In this document: one piece after another, positions 21,726-33,205 of the stretch
Position numbering within the stretch: position 1 is the stretch's first letter
Layout: the number at the start of each line of letters is the position of its first letter
Origin: Anodontia alba
Lineage: Eukaryota > Mollusca > Bivalvia > Lucinida > Lucinidae
Reading direction: 5' to 3'
Assembly (NCBI GenBank): GCA_964016985.1
Contig: OZ024823.1
Location: 64,252,514-64,316,513 of the forward strand
Length of the DNA stretch: 64,000 bases
Made by a program: the position numbers and the translations under genes
The notes under the pieces: model-generated
The model's input: only the letters and a program-made list of their open reading frames with translations
Told to the model about the DNA's origin: nothing
Database searches by the model: none

Positions 21726-22255
21726 GATCATCAATATCCTGTACCCCTGGAAGTCAACAGACGAATATCCTATAACTCTTTTATTTATTCTGTGCAATAT
21801 CTCTACTTTTTTTTTTTTTTTTTAAATACCCATAAAAGTATCGAACTGGGTTTCAAATATACCACATCCCTGGTAGTAAAATGTCAAATATCCCATACCC
21901 CTTGAAGTAAAAAGGCAATTATACCACATCCCTAAAACCCCTATACTAGCCTCAAAGGTACAACTTGGTCAACAGTTTCGATTTTTTTCCCATAAAATCA
22001 AAGGAAAACCTATTCAAATTATATTTGTGAAGTTTTACCTTTAAATAAAATGTTGCATTGTGGCCAATTTGTGGGATGTAAATATAGCATTGTGGGTTGT
22101 ATTTCTATTTATAGCAATATGAAGTTTTTTCGAATGTGAAAACTGTGATTTTACTTTCAGCTGGCATAACTTCGCAGTGGCTTTTGATGTTTTTTTTTTT
22201 TTTGTTTTTTTGACAAAAGGCTCTATAGTTATATATAGCAATTCCACTGAAACAG

Positions 22256-22368
22256 TGTCGCACAGTCGTCCGTTAAAAATAATAACGCACAAGAAAATCA
22301 GAAATACAATGTTTATTGCGTACAGTAGCAGACTTGTTGCTTGCTGAAACACTGACTGAAGAACGAGA
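22256..22368 (-). repeat. 3' LTR, distal piece (U5 side)
   Basis: These 113 bp align to 43844-43956 of the 5' LTR with about nine mismatches by eye. It shares ACAGTCGTCCGT, AATAATAACGCACAAGAAAA, TACAGTAGCAGACTT and CTGAAACACTGACTGAAGAA, and stops at GAACGAGA. The outer end is preceded by the ACAG duplication. Confidence 0.88.
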
Positions 22369-22680
22369 CAAGGATAGCTTTTTAAAAACGCTAGAAACGG
22401 CCCGTATAGCATATGGTTGTCAAGTTGTTGAATTCAAGACGAATTGTGTAAATAATAGTTATAGTTGTGGTTTGCTGTTTAAGAAGTACGTAATGAATGC
22501 CCTAGGTCTGATACGTGGTCAGAAACAGACTCTTACGCAAATTATTAACAACGTCATGCCTGAATTCCGGTGGGCATGTCTTAGTTTATAAGTAATCCAA
22601 GTATCAGTGCTGTAAGTGAGAAAAGTGGACCAAAACACGAATTCTTTACAAGAAAGTTTGCGGACTTACGAATGCGTTTG

Positions 22681-22756
22681 AAGCGTTCAAGGTTTTCACA
22701 GTTTCTAAACAAACTCCTATCGTATATTCGGCCGCCCGTGAAAGGGCCGAAAAAAA
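22681..22756. repeat. ~75-bp hairpin-containing repeat, copy 1
   Basis: It shares GCGTTCAAGG, CTATCGTATATTCGGCCGCC and AGGGCCGAAAAAA with 33132-33207. The TTCGGCC...GGCCGAA arms form a short stem. The other copy lies exactly at the right end of the insertion in the Gypsy LTR. Confidence 0.7.
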
Positions 22757-22759
22757 CTT

Positions 22760-23480
22760 TCCGAAGTATTTAGCTGTATCATTATATTTGAGTGTTACGC
22801 CACCTTTTGCTTGAGGTGTCCATTGTAAATGCACTGAAAAAAACAACAAAAAAAAACAACACATCTATGGTGTTTAAGTCTAAGTCCTTGACCCCAAGGT
22901 TATAGGCATGCTGATGAAATGTTTGGACCAATATCTATCATCATAAAAATATGTATTAAATCCATCATAAGATCTGGCAATACTTGAACCAAAAACTTTT
23001 AACATGAAAACTCTGTCCATGATCTTGACCCTGAGGTCATAGCCACGAGTTAAGATGGTGCTGATGACATTTGCAGACCAATATCTACCTTCATACAATA
23101 TGAACTAAACCCATCATGAGGTCTGTGAGTAGTGAGTTCTTAAAAAATAACTAAAAACTTAAACTTCTGTGGAAGGCAAACATCGTGGTGATTGCTATAG
23201 CTCTGTCTGAACTTAAGTTCAGGTGAGCTAATAACAAGACCATTTTACTGTATGCTAATGTGTCCCCAAATTGGCTGGATGAGTGGCAAACAGTGTAGAC
23301 CCAGATCAGATGCCACCTGTGACATCTGATCTGGGTGTACATTGTTCAGGCGTATGTCTGAAATTTTAGGGAAAATGTTATATCCGCGTAGCAAAGGCTC
23401 TGATCAGACTGTGTAGATGTGAAAACTGATCTGGGAATTCACTGTCTGCATTGTCATGAAGACATCATTCTGTCTGGTGT
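22760..23480. other. Non-coding stretch with a dispersed repeat fragment
   Basis: No gene is seen. 23270-23350 contains a GATCTGGGTGTACA-type inverted repeat related to the family at 16690-16900. 22880-23230 ends in a GAACTTAAGTTCAGGTGAGCTAA phrase typical of a dispersed repeat end. Confidence 0.45.
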
Positions 23481-23785
23481 TTGGTTTGGTTTGGTTTGAT
23501 GGCCCAGTCAACACTATTACGGTCTTGTCGGGCTGGTCAGTTTTCCTTACCACACTTTTTCCTGTGCAGGCATAGTCCTCTAAGCGGTTAACCTGTACTT
23601 GTGCACTTTCTTTCGCCAGAAACTGACAACTGCCCTTCTTGAATTAGCGGAAGGCAGAGAATGATCATAAAAAAATATTTCATATTTAATCTTCAAGTAA
23701 GAACGTTGCCCGACCTGGCAGGGTTTGACTCCGCGACCTCCCATCAACAGTATGACACTCATCCGACTGAGCCACTCAGGCTGGC
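23481..23785 (-). mobile_element. tRNA-derived SINE, ~305 bp, with a (CAAAC)n tail
   Basis: Read on the minus strand, the head GCCAGCCTGAGTGGCTCAGTCG contains an A-box-like TGGCTCAGTCGG. A B-box-like GAGTCAAACCC follows about 45 bp later. Such boxes form an internal RNA polymerase III promoter. A ~200-bp body leads to a CCAAACCAAACCAAAC tail at 23481-23498. A second partial copy lies at 25076-25210. Confidence 0.75.
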
Positions 23786-23951
23786 TGCATGGCCTGGCCC
23801 AAACAGGAAATAGTATTGCTAAAATTCTGCTTGGGTAAAGTTAAACATTGTGTATTTCAGCTACTGGCTGTTCATATATTTTCTGATCACACAGATCTGC
23901 CGAGTGTATATACATGGGGCATAACTCAAGCTAACATAAGCCACACAGCTA

Positions 23952-24041
23952 GCATTCTTTATAAATCTATAGCTGCCGTTATCGGCCCGTCAGCTACCCT
24001 GACGGGCCGATAACAGCCCGCTATAGATTTATAAAGAATGC
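23952..24041. repeat. Near-perfect 90-bp palindrome
   Basis: GCATTCTTTATAAATCTATAGC pairs with GCTATAGATTTATAAAGAATGC, and the inner arms GTTATCGGCCCGTCAG and CTGACGGGCCGATAAC also pair. Only short unpaired bulges and a 5-base loop remain. It probably extrudes as a cruciform and may be a tiny fold-back element. Confidence 0.9.
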
Positions 24042-24087
24042 TTACTGGGCCAAGCTCCAGATAAGTGAAACAGCCAAACAATCATTT

Positions 24088-24205
24088 TCTTATTTCTCCA
24101 CAAAAACACGTGTTGCGGTTAATCATTATAAGCACCTCACTGAGGTGCTACTAATTGGTACCCACAGCGTATATTTTCGCGTAGAAATAAAATATCACTC
24201 CTTTT
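24088..24205. mobile_element. Fold-back MITE, ~115 bp, copy A
   Basis: The ends TTTTCTTATTTCTCCAC and GTAGAAATAAAAT pair imperfectly. The centre AGCACCTCACTGAGGTGCT is a perfect hairpin, and TAATTGGTACCCACAGCG/CGTGTTGCGGTTAATCA are flanking arms. The same family occurs at 25350-25455, at 32475-32595 and in the arms at 13215 and 14400-14464. Confidence 0.7.
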
Positions 24206-24241
24206 TCATTAGTGGGTACTCACAGCATATGCCTATTATCT

Positions 24242-24488
24242 GGTCCCAGTTGTTCAAAGCTAATGACATCGTTAGTTAACGATTCGTTAAAATTTACATC
24301 GAGTGATACGCAAATATGCTGAAATTTTTTGCTGAAAAAAATGTGAGTAGCTTTTGCAGTGCGCAAAAGCTACTCACATTTTTTCAGCAAAAAATTTCAG
24401 AATATTGTATATTGAATCCGCTAAAACAGTTAACGAAATGACCCTTAACGAGCTCGTTAAGCTAACGACGCTTTGAACAACTGGGCCC
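24242..24488. mobile_element. 247-bp MITE with CCCAGTTGTTCAAAGC termini and a nested palindrome
   Basis: The left end GGTCCCAGTTGTTCAAAGC matches the reverse complement of the right end with one mismatch. Subterminal GTTAACGA-type motifs also pair. The centre, 24319-24400, is an 82-bp near-perfect hairpin. This type of terminus is common in marine-invertebrate MITEs. No target duplication was recognised. Confidence 0.78.
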
Positions 24489-24846
24489 TGGTGTTTTGCT
24501 TACACAATATGTAATTCAGATGAACTGCCCATCTGAGCTAACAAAAGAGTGCCTACTAGTGCTTCCTCTGCCAATTCAGCAGACAAAATATTGGTAATAT
24601 TTATCTATTCTTTTCCCGCACGGCTGGATTTGAAATTCAATGCAAATTGTCTGTTAAATGTTTTCTTATTTTTTTCCACAACAGACTTTGGCAAACCATG
24701 CAAGTTGTCTCTTCAGGAGACAATTTACGAGAAATGTCATATTCTATTCTGGTTGAGAAAATAAGAAAAATTCACCATACTTTTAAATTGTCTGCTGAAT
24801 TTTTAACACAGCATGCACAGTATTTAAATAAATGTCTTATCTATTC

Positions 24847-24850
<4 letters not shown>

Positions 24851-24898
<48 letters not shown>
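24851..24898. repeat. GA microsatellite
   Basis: A perfect (GA)n run of about 48 bp. 24490-24850 before it shows no supported gene. Confidence 0.95.
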
Positions 24899-24901
<3 letters not shown>

Positions 24902-25075
24902 AAACTTTAATATTGCAATCTAATGACCGCCTTCATCTGGAGGCGTCAATAAAATATCCAGCCTTTTTTCTGGGTAAAAACATACAATAGGTAAGTATCG
25001 TCAAAGGTCCTAAAAGTTGAAAATAAATTAACCTCAATGTACCCTAGTAGACCAGAATAGGTTAATAACAGTTCA

Positions 25076-25210
25076 GGAAGGGAGAGAATGGCCGTAGAAA
25101 ATATTTCATGGTCAATCTCCACGGAAGAATGTTGCCGACTTGGCGGGGGTCTAACCAAGAACATTCTGTCATCAGTTGGACTCGCTTGCAATTGAGCCAC
25201 CGAGGCTGGC
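25076..25210 (-). mobile_element. Partial tRNA-derived SINE, same family as 23481-23785
   Basis: On the minus strand the head GCCAGCCTCGGTGGCTCA aligns with the SINE at 23785. The match continues through AACATTCTT, GATTGACC and AAATATTTTCTACGGCCATTC to about 25076, where similarity and the tail are lost. Confidence 0.7.
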
Positions 25211-25349
25211 TCGCACAACATTATATTTTTATAGAGAAATAAAAATATCAATAACTTTTAGCTGACAAAACCATACCTACAGCTGTTGATTATCGCTATC
25301 AGCAGAACCTTCTCATAGATTTAGATAAGAGTGGGTATCTGGTGAATAT

Positions 25350-25455
25350 TTTTCTTATTTCTCCATAAAAACATATGCTGTGGATACTCACTAGAAGCGC
25401 CTCGGTTAGGCACTTCTAATCAGTACCGACAAAATATAATAAGAAAAATATCAAT
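25350..25455. mobile_element. Fold-back MITE, copy B
   Basis: The left arm TTTTTCTTATTTCTCCATAA pairs with TAATAAGAAAAATATC at the right. The centre is AGAAGCGCCTCGGTTAGGCAC. It belongs to the same family as 24088-24205. Confidence 0.7.
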
Positions 25456-26846
25456 ACTTTTGGATTTAAAAAAAGCACCTTATCAAGAGCTATGCAAACT
25501 GTTAGTTCTAATAATATCCAAGACTATCTGTCCCGTGCTGGTCCCGGGCTTAGAATAGGCCAGACGTACCCTCTGCGTGACGTACGAGCCGTCTAAAAGA
25601 GGCCGCCCGTGACCACCCGGGCCCTCGAAATAGGTGGCTGCCTTCCGCTTCTGTGGCAGTTGGGTAAAACCCCTAACATAACAGAGCAACCGTCCGTTCA
25701 ACCGGTATAATTCCAGACTATAAAATTACATTTATTGAAATGCATCTTAAATTGGAAAAAAAAACAAATTTCGCGAGATCTATCCTTTTAAACCTTTCCT
25801 ATCTCATGTTACTAACATGCTTCATTTGTTTGTGTATCATTCTGTGCCCGTGGGTCGCACATGGGACGAAGATTATAACCTCATCTGTATTTAACATGTG
25901 TTTGTCTTGTGTTTGTGTCATTTTTTTCCGAACTCTAGCATTCTCCACATTAAAAAGTAAGATGCATTTAATATTGTTAGATAAAAAACTAAACGTTTTT
26001 CAAGGTATGAAAGCTACATATCATTTGAAAGCTACATATCATCTAACACAGCTTATTTGTTTGACTCTCTTAAAAAATGAATCCAAAATGAATCCTTCTT
26101 TTAATAAACTGTTTATTTTAAATATGGATCTCCTAATTTATATTAAAAATAACCTTTCAATTTCCCAGACGTTTTCGGCCTCCCTTGTCTGTAGGGAATA
26201 AAATCTACAGATCACTTTCCTTCTGTAGTGGATAGGGTGTAATCCCCTATTAAAACAGGAACCACCTGTTTGCCGTGGGTGGCGTCTCGTATGCTGGGAG
26301 AGGGGAACCTGATGATTGAGGAAAGGCCAGGGATCTCCAGCTTTTCAACACATCATTTTGGCCCTTATTTCAGATAGAAGAGCGGTCTGGGTTAGATCCG
26401 GCCTGGATCAATCGGCTCAGTCGTGCCAAGCTCTAGAAGCGCACAACTTGTTCTTAGCTTCTTTCTCTCTTTCATACGTATCTTTATGGTACCAAACCGG
26501 GCTTATTTTTCTCATGTTCCTCTAACTTTAAGTGAGTTTCAATGGGCGGCGGCTGAAGGGTCAATTGGTGGGCTTGTATTGGGACTTTGGCGGAAACCTC
26601 TGTGAGTGGAGGCTGTGGATAGGGGGATGAACTCAACTGTTCATAAATTTTTCTATGGAAATTTAGATGAATAGGTGGGAAATCATCTAAGCATGAGGCC
26701 GAGCTGAAGACTCTGATCTTGACACCGAGTATAATAGCAATGTAGCCTTGACGTTAGAAATAGGAGATCCATTTCTGTTAAACGTCCCCTTGTAGGGCTC
26801 CATGGAGGGTGGGGCGCATAGCTATCGAATCAAAAATTTCATCATC

Positions 26847-28094
26847 ATGGCCTCTCGAAAACGATTTCTGGCGTTCGACTCTTCGGAGGACGACACGCAA
26901 CCGACTACTTTTACTTTCAAAGCAAATGAGAACTTCGCTAAATTTTTAGTGATTTCGAGTAAGGAAGACAAACCAATTACTTCACTGTCTCCTTTCATCA
27001 TAGAAAAGCAAATAGAATCTTTAATAGGCACTCCAAAAAATGTAAAAAAATTAAAAAATGGAACTCTTTTGGTCGAAACTAACAGAAAATCTCAAACTGA
27101 TAATCTCTTGAAAATTACAAAATTCTTTAACATTAATGTCTCTGTCACGGAACATAAAACACTCAATAGTTGCAAAGGTATTATCCGTGACAGGATGCTA
27201 AAACATGAAACTGAAGAAAATATCACAGAATATCTTAACACACAAGGAGTAACAGCTTGCAAACGTTTTAAAATTAAAAAAGATGGAAACTTTATAGAAA
27301 CAAATACACTTTTACTAACTTTCAACACCACAACTTTACCGAAATCACTAAAAATCTTTTACCGAATTATACCGGTTGAAGTCTACATTCCAAATCCTCT
27401 GCGGTGTTTCAACTGTCAGAGGTTTGTACATCATGAAAACGGCTGTCCTGAATTACCTGGATCAGTATGTGAAAAATGTGGTATGGGTGACTTTGATCAC
27501 TCAACAAATGCTTGTAAAAATGAAGCCAAGTGTGTGAACTGTCACAAAAACCATCAATCAAAATCAAATCAGTGTGAAATTTGGAAAAAAGAGAAAGAAA
27601 TAATGAAAATTAAAGTTACACAAAAAAATACTTATTTGGAAGCCAAAAAGATTCAAGAAAATCAACCTGAAATCACCTTTGCAAAAGTTGTTCAATCCCT
27701 AAACACTAAACCTGAAACCAAAGAAAGTTCTACCCAGTTTAACGAAAAAGATTCTGTCATCAAAGCAAATTCAAAAGTTATTACTCCTACTCTAAAACCT
27801 AAACCTAAACCCACATCTACTCATCAGTCTAGACCACCAACAAAATCTCAAAACAGTTCACAAACACAGCCGACTAAAACAAGTGGATCACAACAGAGAT
27901 CCAGGTCCAGGACAGCTGACCAGAAAGGAAAAAATGGAAAAGAAAAAGATAAAGATAAAGTACCAAATCCATATAGTAAAGGGGCGTCGGCCGATCCGAT
28001 CAAGTTGGTCAATCGGTTCGATTCCCTTGAGAACATGGAGTTAGAGACTGACTCCTCCATGTTCTCGCAGTCTCAGAGAAAACAAAAGGATTAA
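26847..28094 (+). CDS. LINE ORF1, zinc-knuckle nucleic-acid-binding protein
   Basis: The ORF is intact. I prefer the start at MASRKRFLAFDSSEDD (26847); an upstream in-frame ATG lies at 26802. Residues ~80-200 resemble the RRM-like fold of I/Jockey-type ORF1p. Cys-rich knuckles follow: CFNCQRFVHHENGCPE, CEKCGMGDFDHSTNAC and CVNCHKNHQSKSNQC. The last ~150 residues are Lys/Ser/Thr-rich and disordered. ORF1p coats the LINE RNA to form the retrotransposition particle. It is followed 38 bp later by ORF2. This is the best preserved gene of the element. Confidence 0.88.
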   Translation: MASRKRFLAFDSSEDDTQPTTFTFKANENFAKFLVISSKEDKPITSLSPFIIEKQIESLIGTPKNVKKLKNGTLLVETNRKSQTDNLLKITKFFNINVSVTEHKTLNSCKGIIRDRMLKHETEENITEYLNTQGVTACKRFKIKKDGNFIETNTLLLTFNTTTLPKSLKIFYRIIPVEVYIPNPLRCFNCQRFVHHENGCPELPGSVCEKCGMGDFDHSTNACKNEAKCVNCHKNHQSKSNQCEIWKKEKEIMKIKVTQKNTYLEAKKIQENQPEITFAKVVQSLNTKPETKESSTQFNEKDSVIKANSKVITPTLKPKPKPTSTHQSRPPTKSQNSSQTQPTKTSGSQQRSRSRTADQKGKNGKEKDKDKVPNPYSKGASADPIKLVNRFDSLENMELETDSSMFSQSQRKQKD

Positions 28095-28132
28095 GTTCCT
28101 TATTTTCAAATCATCTCTCCATTTATCATGGA

Positions 28133-31100
28133 TAAAAAAATCAATTATTCAGTGGAACTGTCGAGGACTAAAAGCAAATTATAACGAAATTTTAATTTTA
28201 ACAACTTTCTCCGACTGTCTTTTGTCTCCAGGAAACCTTTTTAAAAAATACAGATAATATTAATTTTAAAAATTATAGTTTATATAATCATATCGCAACT
28301 GAAAATCAGAAAGCCTCAGGAGGTTCATCTATCCTTGTAAAATCAAATGTTCCTCATAGACAGATAGATATAAATAGTAATTTACAAGCTGTTGCTGTAA
28401 ATGTCACTCTGTCTAAATCCATAACAATTTGTTCTCTATATCTTCCTCCACACTGTAAATTTTCTAAACACGATTTAGAAAATCTTATAAACCAGTTACC
28501 TCGTCCTTATTTATTATTAGGTGACTTTAATAGTCACAGCAAACTATGGGGTTGTCTGGATACAAATGACAAAGGAGAAATAATAGAAAATTTTATTGCA
28601 GAAAATGATTTATGTTTATTTAACGATAAACAACCAACTTATCTTCATTCTCCTACAAGAAATTATTTTGCTTTAGATTTGTCTATATGCTCTCCAAATA
28701 TTTACTTAGATTTTGATTGGTCAGTTTTAGATGACCTTCATGGGAGCGATCATTTTCCAATTAAAATTGAAGAAATTGAATCGACAAATGAAGACCATCA
28801 TTCCCGATGGAATTTCAATAAAGCAAACTGGGAGAATTTTATGGAGCTATGTAATGAAAAATTAAATCCTGAAATGTTTAAAACAGCAGATGATATACAA
28901 GCTTTTACTGATACATTAATTCATGTAGCCGAAAAATGTATTCCAAAGTCCTCGACACGTTCAAAAAGAAATAGACCTTGGTTTAATAAAGATGTTAAAA
29001 ATTCAATAAATAAAAGAAAATCTGCCTTACGAAAGTTCAATAGGCAGCCAACAAAAGAAAATCTAATCCATGCCAAACAAATGCGAGCAAAAGCTCGCAA
29101 GACAATAAAAACGGCTAAAAGAACATCTTGGCAGCAATACGTCTCCAAACTTAATTCTAGAACTCCAGCAAAGAAAATATGGGACATGATTAGAAAAATT
29201 ACTGGCAAAAATAAAAATAACAAGCATGTCCATATTAAATCAAATGGAAATATATGCTCAACGACTAAAGATATTTCCAATGCACTAGAAGAGAATTTTC
29301 AGAAAAACTCTTCTAGTGCAAATTATTCCGAAACCTTTCAAAACATAAAACAGGAACAAGAGAAAGAGCATCTAAATTTTACGTCACTAAATCATGAAAA
29401 ATATAATGTACCATTCACAGCTTCAGAATTATCAGATGCTCTTAATAAATCTCACGATACAGCTGCTGGTCCTGATGACATCCATTATCAAATTCTTAAA
29501 CATTTACCCGATAACGCTTTAAAAACTTTATTAAATATTTTAAATGATATTTGGATCACTGGAAAATTTCCAAAAGACTGGAATTAAGCAACGATTATAC
29601 CTATACCAAAACCAAATAAAGATCATACTGAAGCTACTAACTATAGACCTATTGCTTTGACAAGTTGTTTGTGTAAAACAATGGAGAGAATGATTAATGA
29701 TAGACTGGTTTGGTTCTTAGAATCAAACCAGCTTATAACAAAATATCAAGCTGGATTCAGAAAAAATAACTGTACAAACGATCATTTGATTCGTTTGGAA
29801 TCTTTTATTCGTGATGCCTTTGTTAAAAAAGAACATGTCGTAGCTGTATTTTTTGACTTAGAAAAAGCTTACGATACTACCTGGAAACATGGCATCATGA
29901 AAGATTTACATAAATTAGGCCTTAAAGGCCGATTACCACTTTTTATTCAAAACTTTTTATCAGATCGAACATTTAATGTTCGAAAAGGTAATACGTTATC
30001 GGACATATTTAAACAAGAACAAGGTGTACCACAGGGAAGCATTTTATCACCTACCTTGTTTGGCATTAAAATTAACGATATTGTTAAATGTGTGAAAGAC
30101 CTTGATTGTTCACTTTTTGTTGACGATTTTGGAATATTTATTAGATCGAAAAATATGGAAACCATTGAATTCAAACTACAACGATGTTTAAACAATATAG
30201 AAGATTGGGCAACAGAAAATGGTTTCAAATTTTCAAAAACAAAAACTCAATGCGTTCATTTTTGTCAGATACGTCAGCTACATTTAGATCCTCATCTCAC
30301 CATATACGGTAGTCCAATTCCAGTCGTCAGTGAAGCAAAATTCCTGGGTCTTTTCTTCGATAACAAATTATCTTTTATACCACACATCAAAGCTTTAAAA
30401 GCTAAATGTTTAAAAGCTCTTGATATTCTTAAAGTTCTCTCCAGTTCCGACTGGGGAGGAGATCGTACTGTTCTTTTAAATCTCTATAGATCTTTAATTC
30501 GATCTAAACTGGATTATGGATCCATAGTTTATGGATCCGCTAGAAAATCTTATTTGAAATCTTTGGATACTATTCATCACCAAGGTTTACGTCTGGCTCT
30601 AGGGGCTTTTCGTACTTCCCCCGTCGAAAGTTTATACGCTGAATCAAATGAACCATCATTGTATATAAGAAGAGAGAAATTGTCTCTTCAATATGTTACT
30701 AAATTAGCCGCCAATCCACGTAATTCAGCTCATGATTGTGTTTTTAACCCTAAATATGAAAGATTTTACAATAATAAACCAACAGCTATTAAACCCCTTG
30801 GCCTGAGAATACAACCGTTACTTGAAGAGGCCAATATCAATATTAAAAATGTTCAGCATTTTTCTTTTCCATCAAAAGAGCCATGGACGTTAAACCCTCC
30901 AAAGATTATTTTAGACCTTCATAAAAATAAAAAAAACAGAAGTCGAGTCGCATATTTTTAAGAATGAATTTTTAGAAATCAAATCAAATTATAAACATTA
31001 CCTGTCAATTTATACAGATGGTTCGAAACAAGATGAGAAAGTTGCTTGTTCTGTTATTAGTCCAAATTTTACTGACAGTATCAGATTACCTGATAATAGC

Positions 31101-31795
31101 TCCATTTTTACCGCCGAAGCCAAGGCAATTGATATTGCACTTTACCATATCAGAGATCAGTCTGAAAAACAGTTTATCATTTATTCAGATTCTCTTTCTG
31201 TATTAAAATCTCTTAAAGATTTACACCATAGAAACCCATTAATTCAGCAAATTCTTAAAAAATATTATTATCTTTCCGCTTCAAAAGAAATTGTATTTTG
31301 TTGGCTTCCCAGCCACGTTAATATTCGTGGAAATGAATTAGCAGATTCAGAAGCCAAATCTGCATTATCCTTAGTAATAACCAATTTCAAAATTCCTCAC
31401 TCCGACTTTAAATCAAACGTCTGTCAATACATCAACAACAAATGTCAGTCTGTTTGGGAAACACAAACTTATAATAAATTAAATGAAATCAAACCAAATT
31501 TTAACAGCAAATGCACATTCTCTAATCTCAGCGGAAAAGAACAAACAAAAATCACGAGATGTAGACTTGGACACACTAGAATTACTCATTCTTATATTTT
31601 AAACAATGAACAAGCTCCATTCTGCATTCCTTGTAATGAACCTTTCACAGTCAAACATTTTCTTATCACTTGTGCTGAATTTAATCACATTCGCACAAAG
31701 TATTTTAATATAAAAACTATAAAGGAACTTTTTGATATGCCAACTCAGAAAATACTCGACTTTCTTAAAGAGATCGGACTTTTTAATAAAATATG
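28133..31795 (+). pseudogene. LINE ORF2 (endonuclease, reverse transcriptase, RNase H) with three lesions
   Basis: The APE-type endonuclease shows WNCRGLKANYNE, LQET, LLGDFNSHSKLWG and HGSDHFPI. The RT shows NYRPIALTS, QAGFRKNNCTNDHL, FFDLEKAYDTTW, GVPQGSILSPTLF and FVDD in place of the usual FADD. A C-terminal RNase H has YTDGSK, TAEAKAID, YSDSLSVL and WLPSHVNIRGNELADSEA. The lesions are a frame change near 28215, an in-frame TAA at 29585-29587 and a frame change in a T run near 30955. The domains are otherwise complete, so the copy is young or the lesions are sequence errors. The protein would nick target DNA and prime reverse transcription there. Confidence 0.93.
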
Positions 31796-31982
31796 ATCAG
31801 TATTTTTAATCACTTAAAATCATTGATACTTTATCTCTTTAAAATAAACACATCAATCCTAGATATTTTTAAATTTCTCATTAAATAAAATCATCATAAC
31901 ATAAAACTTATTAGACGCTATATGCCCTTTTAGGGTTGAGCGTCTATAAACAAAATATCCATCCATCCATCCAAGACTATCT

Positions 31983-32187
31983 TTTTGCACAGAATTCTTA
32001 AATATATTAAAACTATTATTTTCTTTTTATCTCCAAAGCAACAAAATATCAGCAATTATAGCCTAACATATGAATATGCAGACATTTTCTTACTTCTCCC
32101 TGAAACCAGTACCGATAGATGGCATTTCATTAATCTTTTCAATGCTTCACACTGGTTTTTTTTTCTGCAGATGAAAATTTGAATTTT
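31983..32187. other. Non-coding stretch after the LINE
   Basis: AT-rich sequence including an incomplete fold-back arm (TTTTCTTACTTCTCCCTG). No gene is seen. Confidence 0.4.
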
Positions 32188-32300
32188 TTTTTCTTATTTT
32201 CCCCAAAAATCAGAATTTGTCATTTCATACATATCGTCATCAATGGAATTAATTAGCATGAAATGTCAAATCCTGATTTCTGGAGAACATAAGAAAAATA
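32188..32300. mobile_element. Fold-back MITE, variant
   Basis: TTTTTTTTCTTATTTTCCCC at the left pairs with GGAGAACATAAGAAAAATATC at the right. The inner arms ATCAGAATTTGTCATTTCAT and ATGAAATGTCAAATCCTGAT are near-perfect. The ends resemble those of the 24088/25350/32475 family but the core differs. Confidence 0.65.
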
Positions 32301-32474
32301 TCACCAAATTGTTGTCTCTGAATTATCCCAGTGTGGTAAAGGTTACCTCCCTTGGCAGAAATGGTCTAAAGCCCATTGAGGCATTTCTCTAAAAGAACGT
32401 TTTCATGGACAAATAAGAGAACTATTTAGCTAGGTAAATAGCTCCAGATATAGCCAGTTTGTCAATGAAAGTAT

Positions 32475-32595
32475 GGCTATTTTTCCTATTTCTCCACAAA
32501 GACATATGTTGTGGTACTCATTAGAAGTGCCTTGCCGAGGCAGTTCTAATGATTACAAAAAACGTGTTCCTTTTTATGGAGAAATAAGAAAATTT
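32475..32595. mobile_element. Fold-back MITE, copy C
   Basis: TTTTCCTATTTCTCCACAAA pairs with the right end TTTATGGAGAAATAAGAAAA. The centre is AGAAGTGCCTTGCCGAGGCAGTTCT. 32600-33131 beyond it is non-coding. Confidence 0.72.
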
Positions 32596-33131
32596 TATGT
32601 GGGTACCCCCTCTTATCTTGAGCAATCTGGATACCTCTAATATCAAAAGCTTGCTGTTTTATAATTATTTGCTTTGAAGATGCCAAGATCCATTTTCAGT
32701 GAAAAATAAGAAAACAAATATCTCACATTTTGTCATCTGCTGTTATCAGACAGAAGCTTAAAACAACAATGACAGCTACAAGCAAGTGCACTTCCATAAG
32801 CAGAAATCAGTCTATTGTGTTTTCGATGTACAGATCTCTGCCCAATTACCTTTCATTCTGCGTGCTGACCAAACTTCCATATTGTTAGCTTTTTTTTTTC
32901 CCAATATTTAGATTAACCCGTTGCACCGATGCGTTACTGGGTTTCAACACCTGCATGTAATCGGAATCGAGTGCTCCTAAAATGCCATAGCCTTGGTTTG
33001 GTTTGAAAGAGCAAAAGTCATTGGTCGAGCTAAAATCAGCCAATGGCTGTATGCGTTCAATAAACACAGGTTTTCAGCGCAAACTACTGGAAAGAATGAA
33101 CATGCCGAAAACCAGCCGTTTCCACACATTT

Positions 33132-33205
33132 GGAACGTTCAAGGTTTTTCGCTGTTTCTAAGCAAAATCCTATCGTATATTCGGCCGCCCGTGAGCGGGC
33201 CGAAA
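33132..33205. repeat. ~75-bp hairpin-containing repeat, copy 2, at the right end of the nested insertion
   Basis: It aligns with 22681-22756 (AACGTTCAAGG, TATCGTATATTCGGCCGCCC, GGGCCGAAA). It ends exactly where Gypsy LTR sequence resumes (AAACACTCTCAG). It may be the terminus of the element that entered the LTR. Confidence 0.65.

Larger units (their letters stand above)
25530..31968 (+). mobile_element. Full-length RNase H-bearing LINE (I-group type), ~6.4 kb
   Basis: ATCCAAGACTATCT occurs at 25516-25529 and again at 31969-31982, right after a short ATCC-repeat tail. It is a 10-14 bp target-site duplication; the first four bases are ambiguous with the tail. Between them lie a ~1.3 kb 5' region, ORF1 (nucleic-acid-binding, CCHC), ORF2 (endonuclease, RT, RNase H) and a short 3' UTR. 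ORF1 plus a C-terminal RNase H fits the I group of non-LTR retrotransposons. It is nested within the insertion that splits the Gypsy 3' LTR. Confidence 0.88.

Noticed and set aside
25740..26201. 153-codon ORF in the 5' region of the LINE
   Set aside because: Hydrophobic and Lys-rich by AT composition, no recognised domain, lies inside the LINE boundaries set by the target duplication. It could be a leader but cannot be supported.
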